Origin: Polytrichum commune
Taxonomy: Eukaryota; Streptophyta; Polytrichopsida; Polytrichales; Polytrichaceae
Reading direction: 5' to 3'
NCBI GenBank assembly: GCA_950295325.1
Contig: OX485803.1
Coordinates: 23,932,001-23,996,000, forward strand
DNA: 64,000 bases
Shown here: positions 24,569-35,226 of the stretch, piece after piece
How positions within the stretch are numbered: position 1 is the stretch's first letter
Layout of the letters: each line of letters opens with the position of its first letter
The notes under the pieces: model-generated
The model's input: only the letters and a program-made list of their open reading frames with translations
Database searches by the model: none
What the model was told of the DNA's origin: nothing
Made by a program: the position numbers and the translations under genes

Positions 24569-25268
24569 CGAGGCTGGTGGCATTAAAAGAGGACATATGG
24601 AATACCCCCAAGAAACTCCCAAGGAAAAAAGCCAACAGATCTCAAAATTTTGTAATCAGATGATGCTGGTGGTTCAAGATCACCATTCAGGAGAAATCAT
24701 GTAATAGTTTATTGGCAGATGTAGCCGTGAGGATATTGTGAAAGTACATAATGTAGCATTCCGGAGCATTACACCAAATTTTGTAGGAACAGTTGCTGCG
24801 AAGTTTCATGGCTCGACTTACACCATTGCCAGTCGAGTGAGCTCTATCACAATATATATGGGTTCATACTAATAGTGTATGAACACTTTTGCAATGGATT
24901 GAGGGTTTTTGAGTTTTTCCAGAGTAAGTACAGTTTCCACAAATGTGTTCTCCTCCCCAACTGAAATCCGTTGTAAATCTAATTGAAAGGTAAAAGGTAA
25001 AGAAATGTTCCAAGTTTTGTTTTAAATGTGTTGCAAATATGCCTTTTTAAACCCATTTTACCAATGGACCAAGGATGCTTTTGCAATGGAATTTGCACAT
25101 TTTTTTGCAACAACTTTGAGACAATTCTGCTATGACATTTCAGTGTCATTGAATAGCATCTTCGATAAAATATGGGTGACATAACATAGAAGTACGGGCA
25201 GATCTCGGGCAGCGGGCAACAGCGGGCAGCGGGCAACCCCTGTGATTATGAGGGGCCATTAGTTGCCA
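24569..25268. other. intergenic after the glucanase
   Basis: Presumed 3' untranslated region followed by AT-rich sequence. No canonical AATAAA signal was found close to the stop. GGGCAGCGGGCAAC-type short repeats lie at about 25205-25240. Confidence 0.4.
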
Positions 25269-25940
25269 TGGCGCCGCGTCTAACCCTGGCCGAGCTACAG
25301 CGACACGGCCATAAGTCTTCGTGGGAAGACAAGGGTTTGGAGTCTCTCACCCATGAACGTCGCCGACGAAGGAGTTGCTTTTGTGGGGGATTTTGAGCCA
25401 AGACAAAGGCGGTAAGGAGCCGGGGCGAAGACGATCTGCAACAACGGCATGGGGGTGGACCTTGAATCTGCAGTTCGAGCTACAACTCGTGGGATCAGGT
25501 GAGTTTTGTTCAGGTGTGGATTTTGTTGAGTTCGGTGGGGGCTGTGGAGTGCTTAATTATGAACTGAGGATTGGTATGTTTGCTATGTGGCGGTCGGGTT
25601 AGGGTGGAGCATTTGTAGGGAGAAATGAATGAAAAGTCGGACCTAGTCCACACCGAGAGGAGTGTTGGGAGTTTCATGTGTTTTAGTGAATCGGCTGGTA
25701 GGTTGACCGGGAACTATCGTCGGTGGTAAGGGGTTTCGGATTGTATGAGTAGCGGATTCCAGTGTTGTGGATACAGAGAGCCCTGAGGGTTTACATTCTT
25801 GCTACGCGGGTTGAGTCATTTCTTGATGGAGTACCGGGTTTGTAGTGTCATGGTGCATGACAACATATTTGTAACGAGACAACTCGATCGACGTCAAAGG
25901 CCCCCGGTAAGCTCCTACAAATTTGGTAGGAACAGGAGGT
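25269..25940 (+). other. GC-rich patch with short open frame, no family recognised
   Basis: An ATG at 25269 opens a 42-codon frame starting MAPRLTLAELQRHG and ending at a TGA at about 25395. The composition is clearly more GC-rich than its neighbours, and several further short frames follow on the plus strand. It may be a relic of a first exon or 5' leader whose gene was disrupted by the adjoining duplication. I recognise no family. Confidence 0.2.
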
Positions 25941-26334
25941 GGTTCTTCGTATCGGGTGCTACTTCTATGTTTGCGGCTAATTGCTCAGATGTTGTGTTGT
26001 TTAGTGCAATTGGTGGGCATCCTCAAGTAGGAGCCTCGAGGAATTTGGAGCAGTTACGAGCTCCACATAATGATTACATGGTACACCTTGTTATTTAATT
26101 GCAACAGCATAATAGAATCAGAAGTGGTTAGTGTTCTTAGACCCCCCTTTGCATTAGAGCTCGAGTTGAGATCTTACGATTTTTGTGGATTCGATACTTG
26201 CTTTTTGGCAAGCTTCCATCTCAAGCCCAAAGTAATGAGAGCTTGACCAAACCTGACGCTCTCCATGGTTTGAGCAATTGTAAAGTGGCCATGGTTAAAG
26301 TGAGATATCAAAGTGGGAATGGTACTAATACAAC

Positions 26335-26745
26335 TAGGACAAATACCACTAATGAGTCATAGAAAGTTCTTAAGAGGATACAATGGCTTATAAATGAAAC
26401 AACATTTTTGTCAAGTGCCATGTTGAAGAAAGAAATTAGGTGGTGAACATCAGGACTTTCTGATTGAAAATCAGGTTTCTCCCGGATGAGTCTTGCATCC
26501 ATGCATTGTCCATAAAGCAGAAGCTTGTCTTGCACAGTATTGGTGATTGGGGCCCTACAAATAGGGCAGCTGTCACAATGCTGACAACATTCTATGCAGA
26601 GAGTTTCATTGCCACATGGTGAGTATACTTCGAACAATTCACCCACAACTCCGTAGATTGCGGGCTGCTCTGCAAATCTCTGTCTTGGCTTCACCACTTA
26701 ACTCCCACTGATGCTGAGAGCTTTAGGGCAGTCTTCTTGCTCATA
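26335..26745 (-). pseudogene. HOS1-like RING E3 ligase fragment, left copy
   Basis: Reading on the minus strand in two frames gives EAKTEICRAARNLRSCG, then CGNETLCIECCQHCDSCPIC with RAPI, then DKLLLYGQCMDARLI, then DVHHLISFFNMALDKNVVSF. These blocks and their order match the N-terminal part of plant HOS1: the EAK.E.CRATRDL.SCG stretch, an atypical RING, an LRLYYEC-like stretch and an FD.ALENNLVSL-like helix. HOS1 is a nuclear-pore-associated ubiquitin ligase acting in cold response and flowering. Here a stop follows SCG, a frameshift separates SCG from the RING, and the usual RING His is Asn. Only about 130 of roughly 900 residues remain. Confidence 0.68.
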
Positions 26746-29700
26746 GAAGTACAAGAGTTACCCAATCCTCAGTTGAAATGCATGCCATTTATGAGTGCAG
26801 CTTTGACAATGAGAACAAATATTTTGAAATAACAAATCAGTTGATATTGAGGGTTCCGATGTCTTGCATCAGGTTCATCTGTTGATAACATCAATAACAA
26901 CCACCAACACAAATTGCCATTAGCGGCCTTCAAAAAGCTGGTCTACATCAATGTGGATTGACTTAGCTCAAAAACAGAGGTCTCATTCACTCCACTAAAA
27001 TCAATATAAAAAAGACTCTAAATTACAGCTTTTACACTAAAGCTTGAGTTGAGAGCTTGAGCTTGCAACTGTTGGGAGATTGATGCTTTGATTTGACAAT
27101 GTTTGAGCTGAAGCTCAAAGTATTCAGAGCTTTCCCTAGTTTGAGCAAATCAAACTGGCAATGGTGAAGTGAGATATCAAAGGGGGAATGGTACTAAGAT
27201 CAATGTGGTCCAAAGATTGAGGGATTAGGTGGGTTAAGTGTCCCGAACAACACTTTTTCCAAATTAGATTGCATCATGTCACTATGAAGAAGTGACTTTG
27301 AAAGCCAACGTGTATAGTGTTCTGTGATATTGCGTACAGTTGCCTTTAGTAGAATATACAAGTAATGTTTCCTTGTCACATTGGAGGTGTCTGTATTCAA
27401 AAAGATGGGGAACCCTATTTACCCATAGTTTTTGCAATTTAGAATCATTAGATTAAATAAACTCGGTGGTAAATTCAATATCAAACTTGGATGGTGTCTG
27501 TTAAGCAGAGCATAATGCATGTGTTGCCCATGATGGGGAGCATGATTCTCTTGGTGGCAGTTGTCATCGTTCTTGGGCAATGGATCCAGTGTATAGGACA
27601 CGAGGAATGGGTATGCACCAAAAGTAATTGAAGAGGCCAGTTTTTGTGGTAATTCTTTGTCTCTTGAATGATTACAGAGACTCTCCCAATCATGTTATGT
27701 ATTGAATATAGGTTGGTGCCTATATTTTGAGCAAATCATTGAACCCCATCCTTACACATGGCATTGTGGTGTCTATTTGCAACTACAAGCCTTGTCATAT
27801 ATTGCTGATGAAGACAGATGTCATTTTCAATAAACAAAATGTGATCTACAAATGGGCAGAAGGAAGAAGAGTCTTGTATAATAAAGTGTATCAGGAATGA
27901 GGTGAACAATGTTGTATAGACATGGATTTTGGGGGGATGGAGGAAACCCAAAAATGTGAGAAGTTGGTTGTTGGCCACAAAGAATTGATGTAGTGCAAGG
28001 TAGCATGACTAGAATATGTAGTGTGCTTTCATTAGGCTTGTGGATTATATGTGCTTGTCACTACTTCTATATTGTGACATACATATAATAGTCTTTTGTA
28101 TTGTGCATGTTGCTTAATTTTGAACTTGAACTGTGGATGTAGAGAGGGTTGGGATTTTGAAGGTTAACAAACTCACTAGTAATCCAATTGCATGAGCACA
28201 AAGCAGTAATTATGTTGGGGATTCTACTACAAAACCAACATAGTTTTTGATATTTGTGTGTATTGACAAGGTGGAGCATGGACATTACTAGAGATCTTTG
28301 CTTCTTGCAACTTTGGAAGCACAGAGGACATCATTAAGTGCCTTTTAGTTTAAAATGCCTTGTTTGGTTGTGCGTTAGTAAGGCGATCTTAACATAACAA
28401 AGTCGTTTGCATATGAAGGTACACACTCTACCCACATGAAGTTGAACATTGTTTCAAGTAGTTGTTACATTGCCCGGCAATAGGGTATTGCAAAATCTGA
28501 TCACATTGTCATCATTGTCAATATCATATAGATGATGAGACAAATTGATTTGATCAAACATAAGGAACGAAAATACTACATATGTTTTCCACTTTGAGAA
28601 TTGCCAATACTCAACCTAAGGTAGTTGTTGTATTTGTTGGACTTGACTGAACCATGTCAACCTCTATTCATGATCTATGTTTGAACTCAATTCACATGAA
28701 GTTGCAAAAAAATATGATGTTATGGGAACGAAATGCTCAATGATTGGTATGTAGCATGATGGAATTTTGTCCGTCTTTTATGGTATGGACGGGAATATCA
28801 TTATCAACTCTCACATAGTGTATTGCTACATCTAATAGGATGTACTATTCCATCAGTAATCACAACACATGAAAATCTAGATAGTGAAATCTTCAATCCA
28901 AAATTTCTTCACCATGGGCATGGTATTGAGTTTTAACAACTTGTTTGTTGAGGTACATGTTTGTAAATTAAAGATCTATTTAAGTTATACCTCTAAATTC
29001 TTACCCATCTATGCAAATAGCCATAACCATCTTGAACCTCAATTTGTTTTGTTTCTCTTAGGTATGGATAGTAGCATAATGGAGGTTTCAGTAATTTGCC
29101 AAGTTCTAAGTGTTAGATCAAGTTAAACTTTTTATATGTAAGTTTGTTTTTCATGTGCCTAATGTTTGCAATACAAGTGTTGTAAGAAGCAAAGTTGGTA
29201 CTTGGTAAATTTGAAAGGTGCCACTCAAATTGTATTATGTTAAAATGCACAAGTAGGTAAGCAAGTATGAAAAGATAAAAGAGAGAAAGAAAGAGTTGAT
29301 TTTGAGAAGCAAAAGAAAGAGGAAAGCTAAGTGTGCCCACCAGAACATTCTTAAGGTTAAGGTTTGTTTGATGTCATGTGGCTTCCTTGACTGGCATTTA
29401 TCATCAAGAAATTGCTTTGAAACTTGTGTCAACCATATTAAACCATTGTATGAAACCATTAGAAAGCTTTTGGGTCACATGACAACTACAACTAGATGCC
29501 GAGGAAGGTAAACTACAATTGCACACCTGATTCTCAATAATGCATAATCAAAATTTGATGTAAATGTTTCATGAAAAATAAATACATCTGATCTACAATG
29601 ATGTCATGAGGTGTGCAAAAGTCTGTCAAAATTATAAAATTGATAGATTCACTACTTCAATAAAGTCAGTTTCTATTTATCGGATTTTACATTCTAATAG

Positions 29701-29823
29701 AGATTAGCATCTACACCTTATTATGAAATGTCATGTCTTCATTCATCAATCAATGTCAATGCTGTGAATTTTCCATTAGTATATAATGTTTCTTGTGGAA
29801 TTTACAGGTTTAAGTTCTAATGA
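26746..29823. other. spacer of left arm, no gene recognised
   Basis: Frames on the minus strand at 27200-27690 are partly conserved in the right arm (52120-52560 and 53580-54010). They keep no common frame and match no family I know. The paragraph-like motif of GCTCAAACC, AGCTC and TTTGGGCTT occurs twice within the arm (26220-26340 and 27040-27190), so the spacer is itself internally duplicated. Promoter elements of locus A should lie at the 3' end, but none is clear. Confidence 0.45.
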
Positions 29824-31530
29824 GCCTGCTCATCAACAATTATAGACGATCTTCAAGTAAAGGAAACCTTGAGTATCGCAATTGAGATTATTCACAACTA
29901 TATCATACCTCTTAGAATGGCAAATGTTTTGCGGCTAGCAATGGGTATTGTGGAATTTCCTGATATATTATTATCGGAAGAAGTGTTGAATAGAAGACAA
30001 TGTGAGAATTTGCTTTCCAACTTTCAAAAGGGTGTGGAAATATTACACAACATCACCAATGGTCCAACCCAAGTGTTTCATGCAGCAGAAAAAGATTTAT
30101 TTTGAATTGTGAATAAAGGAAGGTTACTAATTGAAGAATGTTGCAGTGAAAATTGGGTTGATGCTACAGTTATGCAATTGAACAATAGAGAGTGGTTCAG
30201 AGAATTACTTTCAAACTTTGAATCTTGTTTCCACACATTGTGTGAGATATCTTGCCATTACAATCCCCAAGAAAAGGAAAGAATTCTTGCAATAAAGGAT
30301 GACACAACATTCTATCCCACATCCACTAATGTAGTTGAAGAAGATCAGACTTTAATATGTGAAAGGCTTTCCAAGCATTTGGACTCATGCAACACTAAGG
30401 ATTGCAAAGATTGCATACTTGTGCGATACCTTGAGGAATATCTAAGGAGTCTACAACACGTTGAAGGTGGTGAAGTGGATAATATTGTTTTTCCTTATAA
30501 TTATCCTCGCCTAGAGTATGGAGATTCACCGAAGTTTTTGGGAAAATGTAATGGAGGAGTTGTATACTTGACAAATTGGTTGGATGTGAGGTGTGCAACA
30601 AAGGTGATTGACATTGGTGATCGTGAGTATGCAAATCAATTTTGGAAAGAAGCAAGTATTTTGGGAGGTTTGAATCATCCAAATATCATCAAGTTTTTGT
30701 GTTGTGGTTTTCATGAGGCCAACAACCAATTTGAGCTTGTAATGGAATTCGGAGAGACAACCCTATCACAACATTTAGGTGCACAATGTCCTCTGAAAGA
30801 GATGGATGCCATGGACATTATATTACAAATTGCAAGTGGAATGTGCTACCTTCATGACATGAAGGTAGCACATCGTGACCTAAAGCCCACAAATGTTGTT
30901 GTGACTCCATCAAATGATTCACAATTGGTTAATCTTGAGTGTATTGATGTGAAATTATTGGATTTTGGTATTTCAAAGGTGGAAGTGAAGCATTCTCCAG
31001 AAGTGCCCACGGGGCGAAACATAGGGACTTCTGGATACATGGCGCCCGAAGCCATGGCAAAGGAATTGTCGGAGGTTGATGCATTGAAAGCCGATGTGTT
31101 TAGTTTTGGCATGATGTGTTCCGATATTCTTTCAGGAGAGAAACCTTTTTTTTATACGCTTCGTGATTATTGTGAGTATATACATAAATCCAATAGGCCA
31201 AAGCTCCCTTCAACCTATTCAGAGGTATTGAGATCATTAGTGCATGAATGTTGGTCTTTAGATCCATCAAAAAGACCCACGTTTCTTGATATTCATAAAA
31301 GGCTTGCAAGACTGAAAAATGAAATGCTCAAAGGTTCGCTTGAAATTACAAGAGTTACAAATGACACAACGAATCTTTTTTGGCAAAAACATTTATCATA
31401 CAAATTATTTCCCAAATGCATGCAATGGTTGCGGTTTATGTTCCAGCTTCACCACTTTGACAATTCAACATCAATTTCAAGCATCCAAGAGAGTTGTAAT
31501 GATTTGTCATCATATCCGCTATTCATGGAG
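29824..31530 (+). CDS. PNL-A exon 1: helical N-terminus and protein kinase
   Basis: The first ATG in frame is 29917 (MANVLRLAMG), but the preceding helix (AIEIIHNYIIPLR) is conserved in locus B. A further upstream exon or start is therefore possible. After the internal TGA at 30103 the frame stays open to a GTGAGT donor at 31531. The kinase (about 30535-31320) shows a glycine loop LGKCNGGV, Lys in CATKV, Glu in WKEAS, catalytic loop AHRDLKPTN, metal-binding DFG, APE and DVFSFG. All key catalytic residues are present, so if translated it could be an active Ser/Thr kinase. A linker rich in aromatic residues follows before the splice. Confidence 0.8.
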
Positions 31531-31655
31531 GTGAGTACATTGTGAAATTGTGAATCAAGCCATAATATTTTGAAATAAATCGGTACAAGTTAGTGGACCT
31601 CCCAAGGTCTATCATTTGATCATCACTCACTTTGAAAATGTTGAAATTCTTGTAG

Positions 31656-32690
31656 GCCAACACCAATAACATGAGGGAATCATTGAAATTGATTGGAGTC
31701 CAAGAAAAACTATCCCAATTGGAAAAACAACTACAAAGGGCTGGCAGTCTAGGAATTGTGGGTATGGGAGGAATTGGCAAGTCAACATTGGCTAAAGCTT
31801 TGAGTGACCACATCTCCCATCACTTTGATGCAGTGTGTTTTGTGATCAACTTGAAGGATGAAATTTGTACATTTGCATTAAAATACAAGTCAAGAGACAT
31901 GCAAGACTCCCCTCCTCAAGCAAAAACATTGAGGGAAGCAAGTGATATATTGAAACATGTTCAAAAAACAAATAAAATACTCCTTGTGGTGGACAATGTG
32001 AGCAATCAAAGTCAACTACGTCAATTACTGGACGATAGCATGTTCGAAGATGTTGATGGCATGAGATTGATTGCAAGTTCTCGCGATTGGAACTCTTTGA
32101 AGCAACATGTACCCATGGCTGGCAAAGTAGACATGCAAACCTTGGAAGGGAACCAACCTATGAGGCTATTTTCAAGGCATGCCTTTGGGACAAACCAAAC
32201 ATGTTTACCATATTTGGAACATGTGGTTGAAAAGATTGTGAATGCATGTTGTGGACTTCCTTTGAGTTTGGAGGTGATGGGCACATGCATGCAAGGGGAG
32301 ACACGATTGAGAATATGGGAGCGAACATTGCATAGATTGTTGAGGGCAAGACATGATGGAAGTCCAAATGAGAAACTTTGGAAGACATTGAGGATAAGCT
32401 TTGATAAACTAACTATTGAAGAAAAAAACATGTTTCTAGACATAACTTGTTTCTTTTGCAAAGATGTGTTTACAACAAAAGAAACATTTCTTAGAATGTT
32501 CGATGGGAATGCCCGAGAAATCTTGGAAAACCTTCACAACAAGTCATTGGTAAAAGTGGACGAGTGGGATCATCTTAACCTGCACAATCAGTTGCGTGAT
32601 ATGGGTCGTATGATCACAGAAACAAAATTTCCAGGAACTCGACTTTGGGATTTAAGTTACCTTGCATTTGCCAATCATTGTAAACAAAAG
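31656..32690 (+). CDS. PNL-A exon 2: NB-ARC nucleotide-binding domain
   Basis: 345 codons are open between an AG acceptor (TTCTTGTAG) and a GTGTGT donor. The P-loop is GMGGIGKSTLAKAL, kinase-2 is ILLVVDNV, RNBS-B is GMRLIASSRDW, GLPL is CCGLPLSLEVMG, RNBS-D is FLDITCFF, and the MHD position reads LHNQLRDMG. RNBS-D and the MHD context resemble TIR-type NLRs, although no TIR domain is present. NB-ARC is the ADP/ATP switch of plant immune receptors. The Asp of MHD is replaced by Asn. Codons 70-165 or so are identical to locus B at the DNA level. Confidence 0.92.
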
Positions 32691-32861
32691 GTGTGTAATT
32701 TAAGTTTTTTGAAAGTTGATGTGTGATATTAAATTCCTCAAGAAATAAATGTATTAGGTAGCATAAGTTGTATTCTAGTTGTATGTATTGTTGTTCTAAA
32801 TTCATTTTGTCATTTGAAATGGAAAGAAATCAAACTTACGTGCCTTTGTTTATGTGTGTAG

Positions 32862-34766
32862 GGCACAAAACTTGTCCAATGCCTTTCATTCACGGAGTTG
32901 CAACACAAACCTCAGTATGAAGTAGATGTTGACTTCAAACCGATGGAAGAGCTACGTATATTAAATGTCCAATGTTGTAACAATATTGACCTACTTTCAT
33001 CTATTGTCAAAGAATCACCTAATCTAAAATGCTTGAGGATGCACTTTTCAACCTCGAAAATTGCTTCTTCAATGGAGAAAAATGATTTCATAGAGAAGTT
33101 TTGGAATCATTGCCAACATTATCTGCAAAACTTGAGCGTATTAGAAGTGTTCAATTGCAACTTATCGGGATCATTATTATGTGAAAATTGGAAGGGGTTG
33201 CCCTTGAAGGAAATAATTTTTTTGGATTGTGAAAACATAGACAACTTCCTCAATGAGGTTCTTAGGTTTTCCACCTTGGAATCATTGAATATCATAAGAT
33301 GCAACGACTTGAAAAACATACCTCATGGATTGAGCAACCTATCTGCCTTGGAGGAGTTGAATTTCTTGGAATGCGGGTGTTTGAGGAAGATACCAGAAGG
33401 ATTTGGTGGGTTGACGAGACTCAAGAAACTCACCATGCAAGAGTGTCAGGCTCTGGAGGAATTTCCTTCCGGATTGATCCATTTGGTTGCATTGGAAGAG
33501 TTAAATTTCTCGCTATGTCGGTCTCTGAGGAAGATACCGGAAGAATTTGGCGAGTTGACGAGTCTCCAAAAACTTGACATGTGGGAATGTAAGGCTTTGG
33601 AGGAGTTTCCATCTGGATTGACTAACTTGTGTGCCTTGGAGGTGTTGAATTTCTCGCTATGTCGGTCTTTGAGGAAGATACCGGAAGGATTTGGTGGGTT
33701 GACGAATCTCAAGATACTTTACATGTGGGAATGTGAGGCTTTGGAGGAGTTTCCTTCTGCATTGACCAACTTGTGTGCCTTGGAGGAGTTGAATTTCACG
33801 CTATGTCGGTCTTTGAGGAAGTTCCGGGAAGGATTTGGTGGGTTGACGAGTCTCAAGAAACTTGACATGTGGGGATGTGAGGCTTTGGAGGAGTTTCCTT
33901 CCGGATTGACTAACTTGTGTGCCTTGGAGGAGTTGAATTTCACGCTATGTCAGTCGTTGAGGAAGATACCAGAAGGATTCGGTGGGTTGACAAGTCTCAA
34001 AAAACTTAGCATGCAAGAATGTGGGGCTTTGGAGGAGTTCCCTCGAGGATTGATCAATTTGTGTGCATTAAAGGAGTTGAATTTCTTGCTATGTCGGTCT
34101 TTGGGGAAGATACCGGAAGGATTTGGTGGGTTGATGGGTCTCAAGAAACTTGACATGTGGGGATGCAAGGCTTTGGAGGAGTTTCCTTCCGGATTGACTA
34201 ACTTGTGTGCCTTGGAGGTGTTGAATTTCTCACTATGTCGGTCTTTGAAGAAGATACCAGAAGGATTTGGTGGGTTGACGAGTCTCAAGAAACTTAGCAT
34301 GCAAGAATGTGAGGCTTTGGAGGAGTTTCCTTCCGGATTGACCAACTTGTGTGCCTTGGAGGTGTTGAATTTCTCGCTATGTCGGTCTTTGAGGAAGATA
34401 CCGGAAGGATTTGGTGGGTTGACGAGTCTCAAGAAACTTACTATGCAAGGTTGTGTGGCTTTGGAGGAATTCCCTCAAGGATTGATCAATTTGTTTGCAT
34501 TGAAGGAGTTGAATTTCTCGCAATGTTGGTGTTTGAGGGATATACCGGAAGGATTTGGTGGGTTGACGAATCTCAAGATACTTGACATGTGGGAATGTGA
34601 GGCTTTGGAGGAGTTTCCTTCTGGATTGACCAACTTGTGTGCCTTGGAGGAGTTGAATTTTACGCTATGTCGGTCTTTGAAGAAGTTACGGGAAGGATTT
34701 GGTGGGTTGACGAGTCTCAAGAAACTTAGCATGCAAGAATGTGAGGCTTTGGAGGAGTTCCCTTGA
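32862..34766 (+). CDS. PNL-A exon 3: leucine-rich repeats up to first stop
   Basis: The exon starts after a TGTGTAG acceptor with a linker (about 33 kb, ILNVQCCNNIDLLSSIVKES) conserved in locus B. Twenty regular 24-residue LRRs then run from about 33323. Odd and even repeats alternate between an EGFGGLTSLKKLxMxECxAL type and an SGLTNLCALEELNFSLCRSL type, giving a 144-bp DNA supra-repeat. The frame ends at a TGA at 34764 (consensus CGA). LRRs of this kind face ligands or guard partners and hold the NB-ARC inactive. Such uniform repeats point to repeated unequal exchange. Confidence 0.88.
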   Translation, partial: GTKLVQCLSFTELQHKPQYEVDVDFKPMEELRILNVQCCNNIDLLSSIVKESPNLKCLRMHFSTSKIASSMEKNDFIEKFWNHCQHYLQNLSVLEVFNCNLSGSLLCENWKGLPLKEIIFLDCENIDNFLNEVLRFSTLESLNIIRCNDLKNIPHGLSNLSALEELNFLECGCLRKIPEGFGGLTRLKKLTMQECQALEEFPSGLIHLVALEELNFSLCRSLRKIPEEFGELTSLQKLDMWECKALEEFPSGLTNLCALEVLNFSLCRSLRKIPEGFGGLTNLKILYMWECEALEEFPSALTNLCALEELNFTLCRSLRKFREGFGGLTSLKKLDMWGCEALEEFPSGLTNLCALEELNFTLCQSLRKIPEGFGGLTSLKKLSMQECGALEEFPRGLINLCALKELNFLLCRSLGKIPEGFGGLMGLKKLDMWGCKALEEFPSGLTNLCALEVLNFSLCRSLKKIPEGFGGLTSLKKLSMQECEALEEFPSGLTNLCALEVLNFSLCRSLRKIPEGFGGLTSLKKLTMQGCVALEEFPQGLINLFALKELNFSQCWCLRDIPEGFGGLTNLKILDMWECEALEEFPSGLTNLCALEELNFTLCRSLKKLREGFGGLTSLKKLSMQECEALEEFP

Positions 34767-35226
34767 GGATTGATCTATTTGTGTGCACTCGAGGAGTTGA
34801 ATTTCTAGCAATGTCAGTCTTTAAGGAAGATACTGGAAGGATTTGGTGGGTTGATGGGTCTCAAGAAACTTGACATGTGGGGATGCAAGGCTTTGGAGGA
34901 GTTTCCTTCCGGATTGACTAACTTGTGTGCCTTGGAGGTGTTGAATTTCTCGCTATGTCGGTCTTTGAAGAAGATACCAGAAGGATTTGGTGGGTTGACG
35001 AGTCTCAAGAAACTTAGCATGCAAGAATGTGAGGCTTTGGAGGAGTTTCCTTCCGGATTGACCAACTTGTGTGCCTTGGAGGTGTTGAATTTCTCGCTAT
35101 GTCGGTCTTTGAGGAAGATACCGGAAGGATTTGGTGGGTTGACGAGTCTCAAGAAACTTACTATGCAAGGTTGTGTGGCTTTGGAGGAGTTCCCTCAAGG
35201 ATTGATCAATTTGTGTGCATTGGAGG
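34132..35226 (+). repeat. recent 720-bp duplication inside the LRR array
   Basis: The stretch from 34132 to about 34506 is repeated from 34852 to about 35226 with only about four differences by eye. Neighbouring supra-repeats differ much more. The offset is 720 bp, exactly five 144-bp supra-repeats, which fits unequal crossing-over in register. Confidence 0.85.
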
